Source: Bacillota bacterium (GTDB taxonomy: Bacteria > Bacillota > Bacilli > Paenibacillales > UBA4045). From it: a stretch of DNA of 64,000 nucleotides. The DNA lies in NCBI GenBank assembly GCA_023441055.1, contig JAEZQY010000020.1, positions 77,806 to 141,805 of the forward strand. Direction: 5' to 3'. Positions 44,041 to 53,500 of this stretch are shown here, piece by piece. The notes below the pieces were generated by a model. That model ran no database searches and was not told the DNA's origin. It saw only the letters and a list, made by a program, of their open reading frames with translations. The stretch's first letter is position 1, and each line of letters starts with the position of its first letter. Both the position numbers and the translations under genes were made by a program.

Positions 44041-46274
44041 GGGATCGCATCCTTCCAGATCTGCGCCAGACCAGCGAGATCGGTTTGGATAGCCGGCTTG
44101 CCATTGACATTCACATGGATGCCTTCCGCTTCCGCCTGAACCCGGCCGATTGCCGCTGCTGGAACGCCTTGCTCGCCGAACCATGCTAGTGCAGCATCTG
44201 CTTGATCAGCCTTCACAGAGATCAGTACGCGGGATTGGCTCTCGCTGAACAGCGCGATGTCGGCACGCAGCGCTGTGCTGATCGATACATCAGCGCCTAA
44301 GCCGCCGCTGATGGAGCTCTCTGCCAACGCAACCGCCAGTCCGCCCTCTGACAAGTCATGCGCGGAAGCAATCAGTCCGCGGCGAATCGCCTCGAGCAGC
44401 GCATCTTGCAGCTTCCGCTCAACAGCAAGATCAATCGCTGGCGGACGGCCTTCCACGACACCGTGTACAACGGCTTGGAACTCACTGCCGCCCAGCTCCG
44501 CCTTCGTCTCGCCTAGCAGGATGATCGTATCACCTGCTGCCTTGAACCCTTGCGTCGTAATATGATCGGTATCACGCACGAGTCCGACCATGCCGATAAC
44601 CGGCGTCGGGTAGATCGCGCCCTTGGCATTCTCATTGTACAAGCTGACATTACCGCCGATGACCGGTGTCTCCAGAGCGATACAAGCTGCGCTAATGCCT
44701 GCCGCGGATTGCTCAAGCTGCCAGAAGATCTCCGGCTTCTCCGGACTGCCGAAGTTCAGGTTATCCGTAATGGCCAGCGGCTGTGCGCCGGAGCATACCA
44801 CATTACGTGCCGCTTCGGCTACTGCAATCTGTCCGCCTACATTCGGATCCAGATACACATAGCGACCGTTACAGTCCGTGGACATCGCAATCGCCTTGCG
44901 CGTGCCGCGAACGAGGACGACAGCTGCATCCGAGCCCGGCTTCACTGCTGTATCGGTACGAACCATATGGTCGTATTGACTGTATACCCATTCCTTGCTA
45001 GCTACAGACGGTGAGCCAATTACTTGATGCAGTGCAGCTAGCAGATCGGTCACTTCGGGATAGCTAGTTGTATCTATGTTAGCATTGTCTGTGTAATACG
45101 CCGGAACGCTCGACGGCTTATTGTATACGGGGCACTCATCTACGAGCGCATGTACCGGCATATCACCGACTACCTCGCCTTGATGAATAAGACGCAGACG
45201 TCCGTCATCCGTAACACGTCCAACCTTCTCGCACAGTACGTCCCACTTATCGAAGATCGCCTTGGCCTGCGCCTCATGCTCAGGCTTCACGACGAACAGC
45301 ATGCGCTCCTGCGACTCCGAGAGCATCATCTCATAAGGCGTCATCCCTGGCTCGCGCTGTGGCACCTTATCCAGGTCGAGCTCAATGCCATTGCCAGCCT
45401 TGCTCGCCATCTCTGCGCTCGAGCAAGTCAGACCTGCAGCGCCCATATCCTGAATACCGACAACGATACCGGAATCGATCAGCTCCAGTGTCGCTTCCAT
45501 AACGAGCTTCTCCATGAACGGATCGCCGACCTGTACCGCAGGACGCTTCGATTCAGATTCAGCTGTCAGCTCCTCCGATGCGAAGGTTGCGCCATGAATG
45601 CCGTCGCGGCCAGTTGCTGGACCGACGTAGAACACGGGGTTGCCGACGCCCTTGGCGACGCCTTTTTGTATTTTATCATGATCAATAATGCCCACACACA
45701 TCGCGTTCACGAGCGGATTGCCCTCATAAGCCTCATCGAACACGACCTCACCGCCGACTGTTGGAATGCCGATGCAATTGCCGTAGCCTGCGATACCTGA
45801 AACCACATGCTCGAATAAGTACTTCACACGCTCATTCTCGAGACGGCCGAAGCGCAGCGAATTCATGAGTGCTACCGGGCGAGCGCCCATCGAGAAGATG
45901 TCGCGGATAATGCCGCCAACACCCGTTGCAGCGCCTTGGTAAGGCTCAATCGCCGATGGATGGTTATGGCTCTCAATCTTGAAGCAGACCGCTTGGTTGT
46001 CGCCAATATCGACGATGCCAGCGCCTTCGCCAGGCCCCATAAGTACATGCGGACCTGTGGTTGGGAAGGTCTTCAGGATCGGTTTCGAGTTCTTGTACGC
46101 GCAGTGCTCTGACCACATAACGCTGAATACGCCGATCTCGGTGTAGTTCGGCTGGCGACCCATGAAGTCGCAGATCAGCCCATATTCATAATCGGTTACG
46201 CCGAATTGCTTATAGATCTTCTGCTCAGCGATTTGCTGGGCTGTTGGCTCAATTGCCGATGCTTGCTGTACCAT
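44025..46274 (-). CDS. purL: Phosphoribosylformylglycinamidine synthase, large subunit
   Basis: 749 residues, the short Gram-positive form that works with PurS and PurQ. Characteristic segments are GVFSVMWSEHCAYKNSKP, CFKIESHNHPSAIEPYQGAATGVGGI and DMGAAGLTCSSAEM. It amidates FGAR using ammonia from PurQ. It overlaps purQ by 26 bases at its start. Confidence 0.97.
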   Translation of the reverse strand: MVQQASAIEPTAQQIAEQKIYKQFGVTDYEYGLICDFMGRQPNYTEIGVFSVMWSEHCAYKNSKPILKTFPTTGPHVLMGPGEGAGIVDIGDNQAVCFKIESHNHPSAIEPYQGAATGVGGIIRDIFSMGARPVALMNSLRFGRLENERVKYLFEHVVSGIAGYGNCIGIPTVGGEVVFDEAYEGNPLVNAMCVGIIDHDKIQKGVAKGVGNPVFYVGPATGRDGIHGATFASEELTAESESKRPAVQVGDPFMEKLVMEATLELIDSGIVVGIQDMGAAGLTCSSAEMASKAGNGIELDLDKVPQREPGMTPYEMMLSESQERMLFVVKPEHEAQAKAIFDKWDVLCEKVGRVTDDGRLRLIHQGEVVGDMPVHALVDECPVYNKPSSVPAYYTDNANIDTTSYPEVTDLLAALHQVIGSPSVASKEWVYSQYDHMVRTDTAVKPGSDAAVVLVRGTRKAIAMSTDCNGRYVYLDPNVGGQIAVAEAARNVVCSGAQPLAITDNLNFGSPEKPEIFWQLEQSAAGISAACIALETPVIGGNVSLYNENAKGAIYPTPVIGMVGLVRDTDHITTQGFKAAGDTIILLGETKAELGGSEFQAVVHGVVEGRPPAIDLAVERKLQDALLEAIRRGLIASAHDLSEGGLAVALAESSISGGLGADVSISTALRADIALFSESQSRVLISVKADQADAALAWFGEQGVPAAAIGRVQAEAEGIHVNVNGKPAIQTDLAGLAQIWKDAIPCLMR

Positions 46275-46944
46275 GCTGTTCCCTCCAAGCGTTCAATACT
46301 GATGTAAACATGCGCTTGCCGTCCTCTGAGCCTAGCAGTTGATTCACTGCACGCTCTGGGTGAGGCATCATGCCTACAATGTTGCCAGCCTTGTTGCAGA
46401 TCCCGGCGATATCATCGACCGAGCCGTTCGGATTCGTCCCATGATAGCGGAACACGATCTGATCATTCGCCTTCAGTTCCGCAAGCGTCGCCTCATCGCA
46501 ATAGTAATTGCCTTCGCCGTGCGCAATCGGAATATCGATGATCTCGCCGACCTTGTACTCGGTCGTGAAGGGCGTCCGCGTAGTCTCAACACGCAGGTCC
46601 GCTTGATGACAGCGGAACTTAAGCGAGTTGTTGCGTAGCATCGCACCGGGCAGCAGACCCGATTCCAGCAGAATCTGAAAGCCGTTGCAGATGCCGATGA
46701 TGTACTTGCCTTGCTCGGCTGCCTGCAGCAGCGCATTCATGACAGGCGCGAATCGAGCGATGGCTCCAGTGCGCAGATAATCGCCATAGGAGAATCCACC
46801 GGGTACGATGATGCAATCATATTTGGACAGGTCTGTTTCCGTGTGCCATACATAATCGACCGGTTGCCCGATCGTGTCCTCGACCGCCTTGACGCAGTCT
46901 AGATCGCAGTTGGACGCAGGGAACACTAATACCGCGAAATTCAT
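46249..46944 (-). CDS. purQ: FGAM synthase glutaminase subunit
   Basis: 231 residues of class I glutamine amidotransferase: oxyanion and nucleophile region IIGICNGFQILLESGLLPG with catalytic Cys, and the His-Glu pair in MMPHPERAVN. It supplies ammonia to PurL through PurS. It follows purS after a 176-base gap. Confidence 0.96.
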   Translation of the reverse strand: MNFAVLVFPASNCDLDCVKAVEDTIGQPVDYVWHTETDLSKYDCIIVPGGFSYGDYLRTGAIARFAPVMNALLQAAEQGKYIIGICNGFQILLESGLLPGAMLRNNSLKFRCHQADLRVETTRTPFTTEYKVGEIIDIPIAHGEGNYYCDEATLAELKANDQIVFRYHGTNPNGSVDDIAGICNKAGNIVGMMPHPERAVNQLLGSEDGKRMFTSVLNAWREQHGTASIGN

Positions 46945-47120
46945 ATCATAAAGGCCCCTCTCATACTGATACTTGAATAGCTAACGTAACTCCAAAACCA
47001 CTATGCACAACAGCGACACTTACTGAATAAACTCACACTTTTCTCGAACGACTACACTGTTGTCAAAAGACCACACTCTGCTCAAACAGTCGCTGTCTTC
47101 AACCTCGATCAAATCCGCTA
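46945..47120. repeat. purS-purQ gap with degenerate short repeats
   Basis: No gene is seen. Three adjacent, weakly similar units of about 19 bases (cacttttctcgaacgacta, cactgttgtcaaaagacca, cactctgctcaaacagtcg) lie at about 47037-47093. The gap is unusual because purS, purQ and purL normally abut. Confidence 0.5.
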
Positions 47121-47363
47121 TTACACCAGCTCGTAGCGATAATCCTCAATAACTGTGTTGGCTAACAGCTTCTCGCACATGGTCTTCACTCTAGCTTCCG
47201 CTTCGCCGCGGTCTGTCGTATTCAGCTCCAGCTCCATGTACTTGCCGATGCGCACGCTGCCCACTTCCTCGAAGCCCATCGAATTCAGCGCGCTCTGCAC
47301 CGCTTTCCCTTGGGGGTCTAACACGTTCTGCTTAATTGTTACATAGACGGTTGCTTTAATCAT
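47121..47363 (-). CDS. purS: FGAM synthase small subunit
   Basis: 80 residues: KATVYVTIKQNVLDPQGKAVQSALNSMGF, RIGKYMELEL and a C-terminal CEKLLANTVIEDYRYEL, the complete PurS pattern. It bridges PurQ and PurL in the FGAM synthase complex. Confidence 0.95.
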   Translation of the reverse strand: MIKATVYVTIKQNVLDPQGKAVQSALNSMGFEEVGSVRIGKYMELELNTTDRGEAEARVKTMCEKLLANTVIEDYRYELV

Positions 47364-47420
47364 TGGATTCCCGACTCCTCTACACTGTTATCATTTATTT
47401 GGAACGATTCCTGCAAAAAC

Positions 47421-47580
47421 TACAGTTAATTCCGCTGATTTCTACTACTTATCTGTTTATCCTGTAAAACCTACAGTTAATTTCCGCGTATCTACACTGG
47501 AACCACAGAAGGAGCTAAATTAACTGTACAAATTACATGAAGCCCGCTCAAACCCTAATCCCCCGCAAATTAACTGTACA
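47421..47580. repeat. Direct and inverted copies of an ACAGTTAATT word, spaced about 51 bp
   Basis: TACAGTTAATT(T)CCGC occurs at 47421 and 47472 (51 bases apart). Its inverse, GC(T)AAATTAACTGTACA, occurs at 47514 and 47565 (51 bases, or 50 measured at the right end). The two pairs face each other, so the transcript could fold into a long hairpin. Confidence 0.8.
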
Positions 47581-47621
47581 AAACACAGGGAAAGCTAGCT
47601 ACTCCAACCACCCGCTCCACC

Positions 47622-47780
47622 ACTCTAGCCACTCATCAGCATCTCAGAAACTTCAGCCACACTAACTGCTAATCACTCTAGCCATTCATCAGCATCTCAG
47701 AAACTTCAGCCACACTAACTGCTAATCACTCTAGCCACTCATCAGCATCTCAGCAACCTCAGCTACTCCAACTCCGCCTC
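47622..47780. repeat. 53-bp tandem repeat, about three copies
   Basis: Units beginning actctagcca start at 47622, 47675 and 47728, exactly 53 bases apart. They share cagcatctcag and ccacactaactgctaatc; the third copy decays. With 47421-47580 it fills the 427-base purC-purS gap. Confidence 0.9.
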
Positions 47781-47790
47781 AGCTAATCGC

Positions 47791-48681
47791 TTATCCCACT
47801 AATCGGCGGTAAATCTCCTGGTAGCGGCGTGATGTCTCAGCCACCACATGGTCCGGCAGCGGGGCGGGCTTGCTGTTCTTGTCCCAGCCCGAGCTTGCGA
47901 GATACTGGCGAACCGGCTCCTTGTCCATGCTGTTGATCTCTGTATCCAAGGCGTAGTCCGCCTTCGCCCAGAAGCGCGCGGAATCCGGTGTGAATAGCTC
48001 GTCAATTAGAATGACTTGACCGTCGATCAAGCCGAACTCAAACTTGCAATCCGCCAGGATGACCCCACGCTCAGCACAGTAATCATGCCCGAACGTGTAC
48101 AGCTTCAAGCTTCGATCCCTCAGCTCTTCCGCCAGCGCCGGCCCGATTGCTGACTCCATAGCCGCGAACCCAATATCCTCATCATGGCCGATATCATTCT
48201 TGGCCGCGGGCGTGAAGATCGGCGATGCGAATCGCTCGTTCTTGCGCAGTCCCTCAGGCTGCCGGATCCCATTAATCTCGCCGCTCTCCGTATACTGTCT
48301 CCAGCCGCCGCCTGTAACATAACCGCGCACGACACACTCCATATCGATGCGCTGCGCCTTGCGTACCACCATCACTCGGTCGCGCAGCAATTCCCGGTGC
48401 TCCTGATCAATTACCTCGCCGAGCCTGTCGATGTCCGTATGCACAACATGATTCTCCTGGTATGCAGCTGACTGCTGGAACCAATATGCACTTAGGCGAT
48501 TGAGCACATTACCCTTGCCCGGAACCGGAGGGTCCAGTACGTAATCGAAAGCCGAGATGCGATCGGTGACAACGATAAGCACATGCTCGCCAATATCATA
48601 GAGCTCCCGCACCTTGCCCTTATAGAGCAGCGGTGCCTTCACTAAGCCTTCAGCTGTGGAAATCGCTTGAGTCGCGCTCAC
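47791..48681 (-). CDS. purC: SAICAR synthetase (long form)
   Basis: 296 residues: LYKGKVRELYDIGEHVLIVVTDRISAFDYVL, then ECVVRGYVTGGGWRQY, FTPAAKN and LADCKFEFG. At about 296 residues it is the long form, unlike the 240-residue B. subtilis PurC. It joins CAIR and aspartate. It lies 12 bases after purB; purS follows only after a 427-base repeat-filled gap. Confidence 0.95.
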   Translation of the reverse strand: MSATQAISTAEGLVKAPLLYKGKVRELYDIGEHVLIVVTDRISAFDYVLDPPVPGKGNVLNRLSAYWFQQSAAYQENHVVHTDIDRLGEVIDQEHRELLRDRVMVVRKAQRIDMECVVRGYVTGGGWRQYTESGEINGIRQPEGLRKNERFASPIFTPAAKNDIGHDEDIGFAAMESAIGPALAEELRDRSLKLYTFGHDYCAERGVILADCKFEFGLIDGQVILIDELFTPDSARFWAKADYALDTEINSMDKEPVRQYLASSGWDKNSKPAPLPDHVVAETSRRYQEIYRRLVG

Positions 48682-48693
48682 CTCTGTTCCTCC

Positions 48694-49989
48694 CTATTCC
48701 AGTCCCAGACGGGAGAAGATGGTATCCACATGCTTGAGATGCCAGGATGGATCGAAGCAATCCGCGATCTCATCTTCGCTTAGTACAGCTGTAATGTCTG
48801 CCGCTTCCTCTATGATCTCGCGGAACTGGCGCTGCATCTCCCAAGCCTGCATAGCCTTGGGTTGTACGGTGTCGTACGCCTGCTCGCGTGACCAGCCCTT
48901 ATCAATCAGCTTGGTCAGCACGCGTCCAGAGAACGGCACACCATAAGTCCGCTCCATATTGCGCTTCATATTGTCAGGGAACACGGTCAGGTTCTTAATA
49001 ATATTGCCTAGACGGTTCAACATATAATCAATTAATGCAGTAGAATCCGGTAGAATTACCCGCTCTGCGGAGGAATGGGAGATATCACGCTCATGCCAGA
49101 GCGGCACATTCTCATAAGCGGTAAGCATATGACCTTTAATGACGCGTGACAGACCGCTTATATTCTCACAGCCGATCGGATTGCGCTTATGCGGCATGGC
49201 CGATGAGCCCTTCTGGCCCTTGCTGAACGCTTCTTCAACCTCGCGGAATTCACTCTTCTGCAGCCCGCGTATTTCTGTTGCGAACTTATCGAGTGACGCC
49301 GCGATCAGCGCAATCGTCGCGACATATTCCGCATGTCGATCCCGCTGCAGGGTCTGCGTCGAGATCGGAGCTGGCTTAGTCCCGAGCTTCTCACAGACGA
49401 ATTGCTCCACGAACGGATCAATATTCGCGTAAGTTCCTACCGCGCCGGAGATCTTGCCGAACTGCACACCATCCGCCGCATGCCGGAACCGTTCTAGATT
49501 ACGCTTCATCTCTTCATGCCAGAGCGCCAGCTTCAGTCCGAATGTCGTAGGCTCGGCATGTACGCCATGCGTGCGCCCCATCATAGCTGTATGCTTATGT
49601 TCAATTGCTTTATGGCGTAGAATATCTATGAAGTTAAGTAAATCCTGTTCTATTATCGCATTAGCCTGCTTAAGCAGGTAACCCAGCGCGGTATCCACCA
49701 CATCCGTTGAAGTCAGTCCGTAATGCACCCACTTGCGCTCAGATCCCACCGTCTCAGACACGGCTCGCGTGAAGGCAATTACATCATGCCGCGTCTCCTG
49801 CTCGATCTCATAGATGCGATCTATAACAAACCCAGCTCCCGCGCGCAGCTTCACTGCATCCTCCTTCGGGATTACGCCCAGCTCGGCCCATGCCTCACAG
49901 GCACACAGCTCAACCTCTAGCCAAGCTTTGAACTTATTCTCCTCACTCCAGATCGCCGCCATCTGCGGCCGACTATATCGTTCTAACAT
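48694..49989 (-). CDS. purB: Adenylosuccinate lyase
   Basis: 431 residues from the ATG at 49989 (GGGGGAG upstream). Fumarase/aspartase superfamily: the signature loop GSSAMPHKRNPIGCENISGL, an N-terminal WLEVELCACEAW and MGRTHGVHAEPTTFG. It acts twice in purine synthesis (SAICAR and adenylosuccinate cleavage). Confidence 0.97.
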   Translation of the reverse strand: MLERYSRPQMAAIWSEENKFKAWLEVELCACEAWAELGVIPKEDAVKLRAGAGFVIDRIYEIEQETRHDVIAFTRAVSETVGSERKWVHYGLTSTDVVDTALGYLLKQANAIIEQDLLNFIDILRHKAIEHKHTAMMGRTHGVHAEPTTFGLKLALWHEEMKRNLERFRHAADGVQFGKISGAVGTYANIDPFVEQFVCEKLGTKPAPISTQTLQRDRHAEYVATIALIAASLDKFATEIRGLQKSEFREVEEAFSKGQKGSSAMPHKRNPIGCENISGLSRVIKGHMLTAYENVPLWHERDISHSSAERVILPDSTALIDYMLNRLGNIIKNLTVFPDNMKRNMERTYGVPFSGRVLTKLIDKGWSREQAYDTVQPKAMQAWEMQRQFREIIEEAADITAVLSEDEIADCFDPSWHLKHVDTIFSRLGLE

Positions 49990-50040
49990 CGTCCACTCCC
50001 CCATCCAGAATAAACTCCAGCCACTCGCTCAGACACCTGC

Positions 50041-51216
50041 TCAAGAAGACCAGATCGGTGATTGCTTCACCCACGCGATCGCCTGCTCTACATCATTCGT
50101 TAATATATTGATGTGGCCCATCTTGCGCTTATGCTTGGCCTCGCTCTTGCCATATAGATGAAGCTTCGCTGTCATCCCACTCGCCTGAGGCTCTAGCTCT
50201 CCGCTATTATTCATCCAATCCATGAGCGGTTCCACATGTTCACCAAGCACATTCACCATTACAACCGGCGAGAGTAGCTTAGGTTCGATTAGCGGAAGAT
50301 CACAGACTGCTCGGATATGCTGCTCGAATTGGGATACGTTGCAGGCCTCCATCGTATAATGCCCGGAGTTATGCGGACGCGGCGCCAGCTCATTGACGAA
50401 TAATTCTCCATCAGCTGTCAGGAACATCTCAACAGCTAGCAAGCCTACTACCTGCATCGATGCTGCAATTGCTTCTGCCAGCTTTCGAGCGCGTTCGATT
50501 ATTTCCTGGGAAATTCTTGCCGGCACGATCGATAGATGAAGAATATTATCGACATGAACATTCTCAGCAGGCGGGAATACCTTCACTTCACCGGACGGAC
50601 TGCGCGCCGCGATAACGGACAGCTCTCGTTCGAACCGGATGAACTGCTCCACGACAAGCTCTGTGCCTGTGCGCGCCAATGTCTCGTATGCTTCAACAAT
50701 TTCATTAACGTCCTTAATGACCCATTGTCCCTTGCCATCGTATCCACCGGTCGCTGTCTTCAACACACACGGTACACCGAATACGTCGACCGCCTGCTTC
50801 AGCTCCTCTGCGGACCGCACTTGCCGGTAAGGCGCCACTTGCACGCCAGCCGCTTCGATAGCCCGTTTCTCCCTCAAGCGATGCTGTGTCGTGTAGAGCA
50901 GCTCGCTGCCCTGCGGCACATATGATTCACGCATCAGCATGTCCGCAACGCCCGAATCCACATTCTCAAATTCGTAGGTGATCACATCACAGCGCGCTGC
51001 CAGCTGTCGAGCCGCCTCAGCATCGTCATAGGCTGCTACGATCTGCTGATCCGCCACCTGCCCGCATGGCGAGTTCGTCGTCGGGTCCAGCGTAATGAAC
51101 CGATAACCCATATTGCGTCCGGACAGCGCCAGCATTCGGCCCAGCTGTCCTCCGCCTAGAATACCAATCGTACCGCCGGGGAGTATTCTTTTCTTATTTT
51201 GCCCTATACTAGTCAT
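50041..51216 (-). CDS. purK: N5-carboxyaminoimidazole ribonucleotide synthetase
   Basis: 391 residues of ATP-grasp fold: GTIGILGGGQLGRMLALSGRNMGYR at the N terminus and FVNELAPRPHNSGHYTMEAC. It carboxylates AIR with ATP and bicarbonate. It overlaps the purE stop by four bases. Confidence 0.97.
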   Translation of the reverse strand: MTSIGQNKKRILPGGTIGILGGGQLGRMLALSGRNMGYRFITLDPTTNSPCGQVADQQIVAAYDDAEAARQLAARCDVITYEFENVDSGVADMLMRESYVPQGSELLYTTQHRLREKRAIEAAGVQVAPYRQVRSAEELKQAVDVFGVPCVLKTATGGYDGKGQWVIKDVNEIVEAYETLARTGTELVVEQFIRFERELSVIAARSPSGEVKVFPPAENVHVDNILHLSIVPARISQEIIERARKLAEAIAASMQVVGLLAVEMFLTADGELFVNELAPRPHNSGHYTMEACNVSQFEQHIRAVCDLPLIEPKLLSPVVMVNVLGEHVEPLMDWMNNSGELEPQASGMTAKLHLYGKSEAKHKRKMGHINILTNDVEQAIAWVKQSPIWSS

Positions 51217-51698
51217 TCCAGCTCGCTACTTTCCAGCACCTTCAGCCGAAGCTGCTCGCGCCGTTCAATTAGTCGTTGTTGTACAAGCTTATCTGTAAGT
51301 CCAATAATCTGGACAGCCAAAAGCCCCGCATTCGTCGCGCCAGCCTTGCCAATTGACACAGTCGCTACGGGTACTCCGCCCGGCATCTGCACGATCGACA
51401 GCAACGAATCGAGGCCATTTAATGTTGAGGATTTAACAGGTACGCCGATGACTGGCAGCACTGTCTTAGCGGCTACCATGCCCGGCAGGTGTGCAGCTCC
51501 GCCAGCTCCAGCTATGATCACTTGAATACCGCGATCAATTGCGGATTCTGCGTATTGGAACATCTCATCCGGCGTTCTGTGCGCGGATACGACCTTCTTC
51601 TCATACGGAACCTCAAGCTCATCCAAGATGTCGCATGCGTGCTTCATGGTTTCCCAATCCGACTGGCTACCCATAATGACGCCAACCAATGTAGACAT
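51213..51698 (-). CDS. purE: N5-CAIR mutase, class I
   Basis: 161 residues: VIMGSQSDWETMKHACDIL, SAHRTPDEMFQYAE and IAGAGGAAHLPGMVA. It moves the carboxylate from N5 to C4 of the imidazole. It is the first gene of the operon; a PurR-box promoter lies about 70-145 bases upstream of its ATG. Confidence 0.97.
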   Translation of the reverse strand: MSTLVGVIMGSQSDWETMKHACDILDELEVPYEKKVVSAHRTPDEMFQYAESAIDRGIQVIIAGAGGAAHLPGMVAAKTVLPVIGVPVKSSTLNGLDSLLSIVQMPGGVPVATVSIGKAGATNAGLLAVQIIGLTDKLVQQRLIERREQLRLKVLESSELE

Positions 51699-51766
51699 GA
51701 ATGTACCTGCTTTCTTAGAATTGTATTCCTAACTAAGCGTTAAATTTTTATAACCTTAATAAGGAC

Positions 51767-51843
51767 ATTTTATCAGTCTGCATAGGGCCATGTCAATCAA
51801 AAGGCGAACAATTATTGACTTGTTTGATTTAATGTTCGGATTT
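51767..51843 (-). promoter_or_regulatory. pur operon promoter with PurR box pair
   Basis: On the minus strand, TTGACA (51796-51791) and TAAAAT (51772-51767) are 18 bases apart. Upstream lie the two halves of a PurR control site, ATCCGAACATT (about 51842-51831) and ATTGTTCGCC (51813-51804), with CGAACAT/ATTGTTCG in opposite orientation 17-18 bases apart, as in Bacillus PurBoxes. The leader between promoter and purE is only about 60-70 bases, too short for a guanine riboswitch. Confidence 0.88.
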
Positions 51844-51895
51844 TACTGCAATTGTTTGATATTACCTCAAGAGAGCGCTTCCATCACATATAGCT

Positions 51896-51928
51896 AAAAA
51901 ATCGACCCCGAGCAAGCTCGAGGCCGAT
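51896..51928 (-). terminator. Terminator of the purine permease gene
   Basis: Stem ATCG.CC.CGAG / CTCG.GG.CGAT with a 4-base loop. On the minus strand it is followed by six Ts. It separates the permease from the pur operon promoter. Confidence 0.85.
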
Positions 51929-51973
51929 TCCAACATGCTTATGCGATTCGAATAACAATTCTTACTCTAGCTA

Positions 51974-53353
51974 TTATTCCCCGCCGAAGAACGCATAACG
52001 CACGACGACAAGAATGAACAGCAGCCACATCAGCCAGTGTACCTTATGCTCACTCTTACCACTAAGTTTGCCAACAACGGCCAGCAGCACGTATGCTACG
52101 ATACCGAACGAGATCCCGTTAGCAATGTTGTACGTGAATGGCATACCGATAATGACTAGGAATGCCGGGATTGCAATGACATAATCTTCGAAGTCAATCT
52201 TCTTAACAGCTTGCAGCATGAGCAGACCAACAATGATCAGTGCCGCATTCGTCGCGCCTGCAGGCACGAGCGCGATCAGCGGAGCGATGAACAGGGCTGC
52301 TAGGAACAGCACACCAGTCGTAACCGCAGTCAGACCCGTTCTGCCGCCTTCGGCAATACCTGCCGAGCTCTCAACGAACGCAGTAACAGTACTGGTTCCC
52401 AGCATAGCGCCGCCGCTAACCCCGATGGCGTCAACCATCATTGCCTTACCGACCTTCTTCTTGCCCTCTTCTGGATTCTTCATGATGCCTGCGCGATCCG
52501 CAGTACCCACGAGCGTCCCGAATGTATCGAATAATTCAACGAACGTGAACGTCAAGATTACCGTTACGATACCGGCAGACATAACCGCCTTGAAATCGAA
52601 GTCCCAGAAGTTCAATTGACCGAAGTCAGGAATCCAAGTCGTCTCGCCGCTCGTCAGCACATCGAAGTTCACATGTCCCATCAATGCCGCGATGATTGTC
52701 GTACCCACTATACCGAACAGAATGCCGCCCTTCACGCGCAGCACCATCAGAATCGAGATCAGCGCAAGACCAATCAGCGTGATCTGAACATCAGCGCTAT
52801 GCAGGCTGCCAAGTGTGATAACCGATTCAAAACCAAGCAGCGGCGTGAACGCGCCACCCTTAATATCGCCCATCGATTCCACATTGACCGTCATGATTCC
52901 ACTGTTCTTAAGGCCTATAATTGCAATGAACAGACCAATACCTACTGTAATTGCAAACTTCAAGTTGTCTGGTACAGCGACCAAGAGCATCTGGCGCACT
53001 CTGGTAAGCGTCAAGACAATGAAGATTAGACCGGAGATGAATACAGCCGTCAACGCCATGGATGCCGTGAATTCACCTTGTGAGCTTAATACCACCGTTG
53101 CAAAATAAGCATTCAGTCCCATACCGGGAGCCAGCGCGACCGGGAAGTTTACGAACAGTCCCATCACGATCGTCATGACACCTGCGGCAATTGCAGTCGC
53201 CAGGAATACCGATGTCCAGTTCAAACCTGCTCCACTCAGAATATTCGGGTTTACAGCCAGAATATAAGCCATCGTCATGAAGGTGACGATACCGGCCATA
53301 ATTTCTGTCCGTACGTTGGTACCATTCTCTTTCAATTTGAAAAAGCGTTCCAT
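51974..53353 (-). CDS. Guanine/hypoxanthine permease, AzgA/PbuG type
   Basis: 459 residues with about 12 membrane helices. Starts MERFFKLKENGTNVRTEIMAGIVTFMTMAYILAVNP, and contains FPVALAPGMGLNAYFA and TVTAFVESSAGIAEGGRTGLTAV, the signatures of the AzgA-like (NCS2-related) purine permeases such as PbuG and PbuO. It imports purine bases for salvage. Start behind AGGAGG. A PurR-box promoter precedes it, so it is co-regulated with the adjacent operon. Confidence 0.94.
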   Translation of the reverse strand: MERFFKLKENGTNVRTEIMAGIVTFMTMAYILAVNPNILSGAGLNWTSVFLATAIAAGVMTIVMGLFVNFPVALAPGMGLNAYFATVVLSSQGEFTASMALTAVFISGLIFIVLTLTRVRQMLLVAVPDNLKFAITVGIGLFIAIIGLKNSGIMTVNVESMGDIKGGAFTPLLGFESVITLGSLHSADVQITLIGLALISILMVLRVKGGILFGIVGTTIIAALMGHVNFDVLTSGETTWIPDFGQLNFWDFDFKAVMSAGIVTVILTFTFVELFDTFGTLVGTADRAGIMKNPEEGKKKVGKAMMVDAIGVSGGAMLGTSTVTAFVESSAGIAEGGRTGLTAVTTGVLFLAALFIAPLIALVPAGATNAALIIVGLLMLQAVKKIDFEDYVIAIPAFLVIIGMPFTYNIANGISFGIVAYVLLAVVGKLSGKSEHKVHWLMWLLFILVVVRYAFFGGE

Positions 53354-53421
53354 GCGTTTAACAACCTCCTAATAATTGTGGTGACGAACGATGACCTGAT
53401 GTCATATTTGTCAGTCACCTC

Positions 53422-53500
53422 ATTCTATGACCAACCCCTAAAGCTTGTCAACAGAAAAACCGAACAAATTCAGTGAAATCACTCTCAATGTTCGGGTTAT
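53422..53500 (-). promoter_or_regulatory. Purine permease promoter with PurR box pair
   Basis: Minus strand: TTGACA (53451-53446) and TAGAAT (53427-53422) with an 18-base spacer. Just upstream are the halves ACCCGAACATT (53497-53487) and TTGTTCGGTT (53467-53458). It has the same architecture as the pur operon promoter. Confidence 0.87.

Noticed and set aside
51699..51973. Guanine riboswitch upstream of purE
   Set aside because: The promoter identified leaves a leader of about 60-70 bases and the conserved purine-riboswitch core is not seen.
52616..53029. Long plus-strand open frame inside the purine permease gene
   Set aside because: Shadow of the permease; no ribosome site and highly polar composition typical of an antisense frame of a membrane protein.
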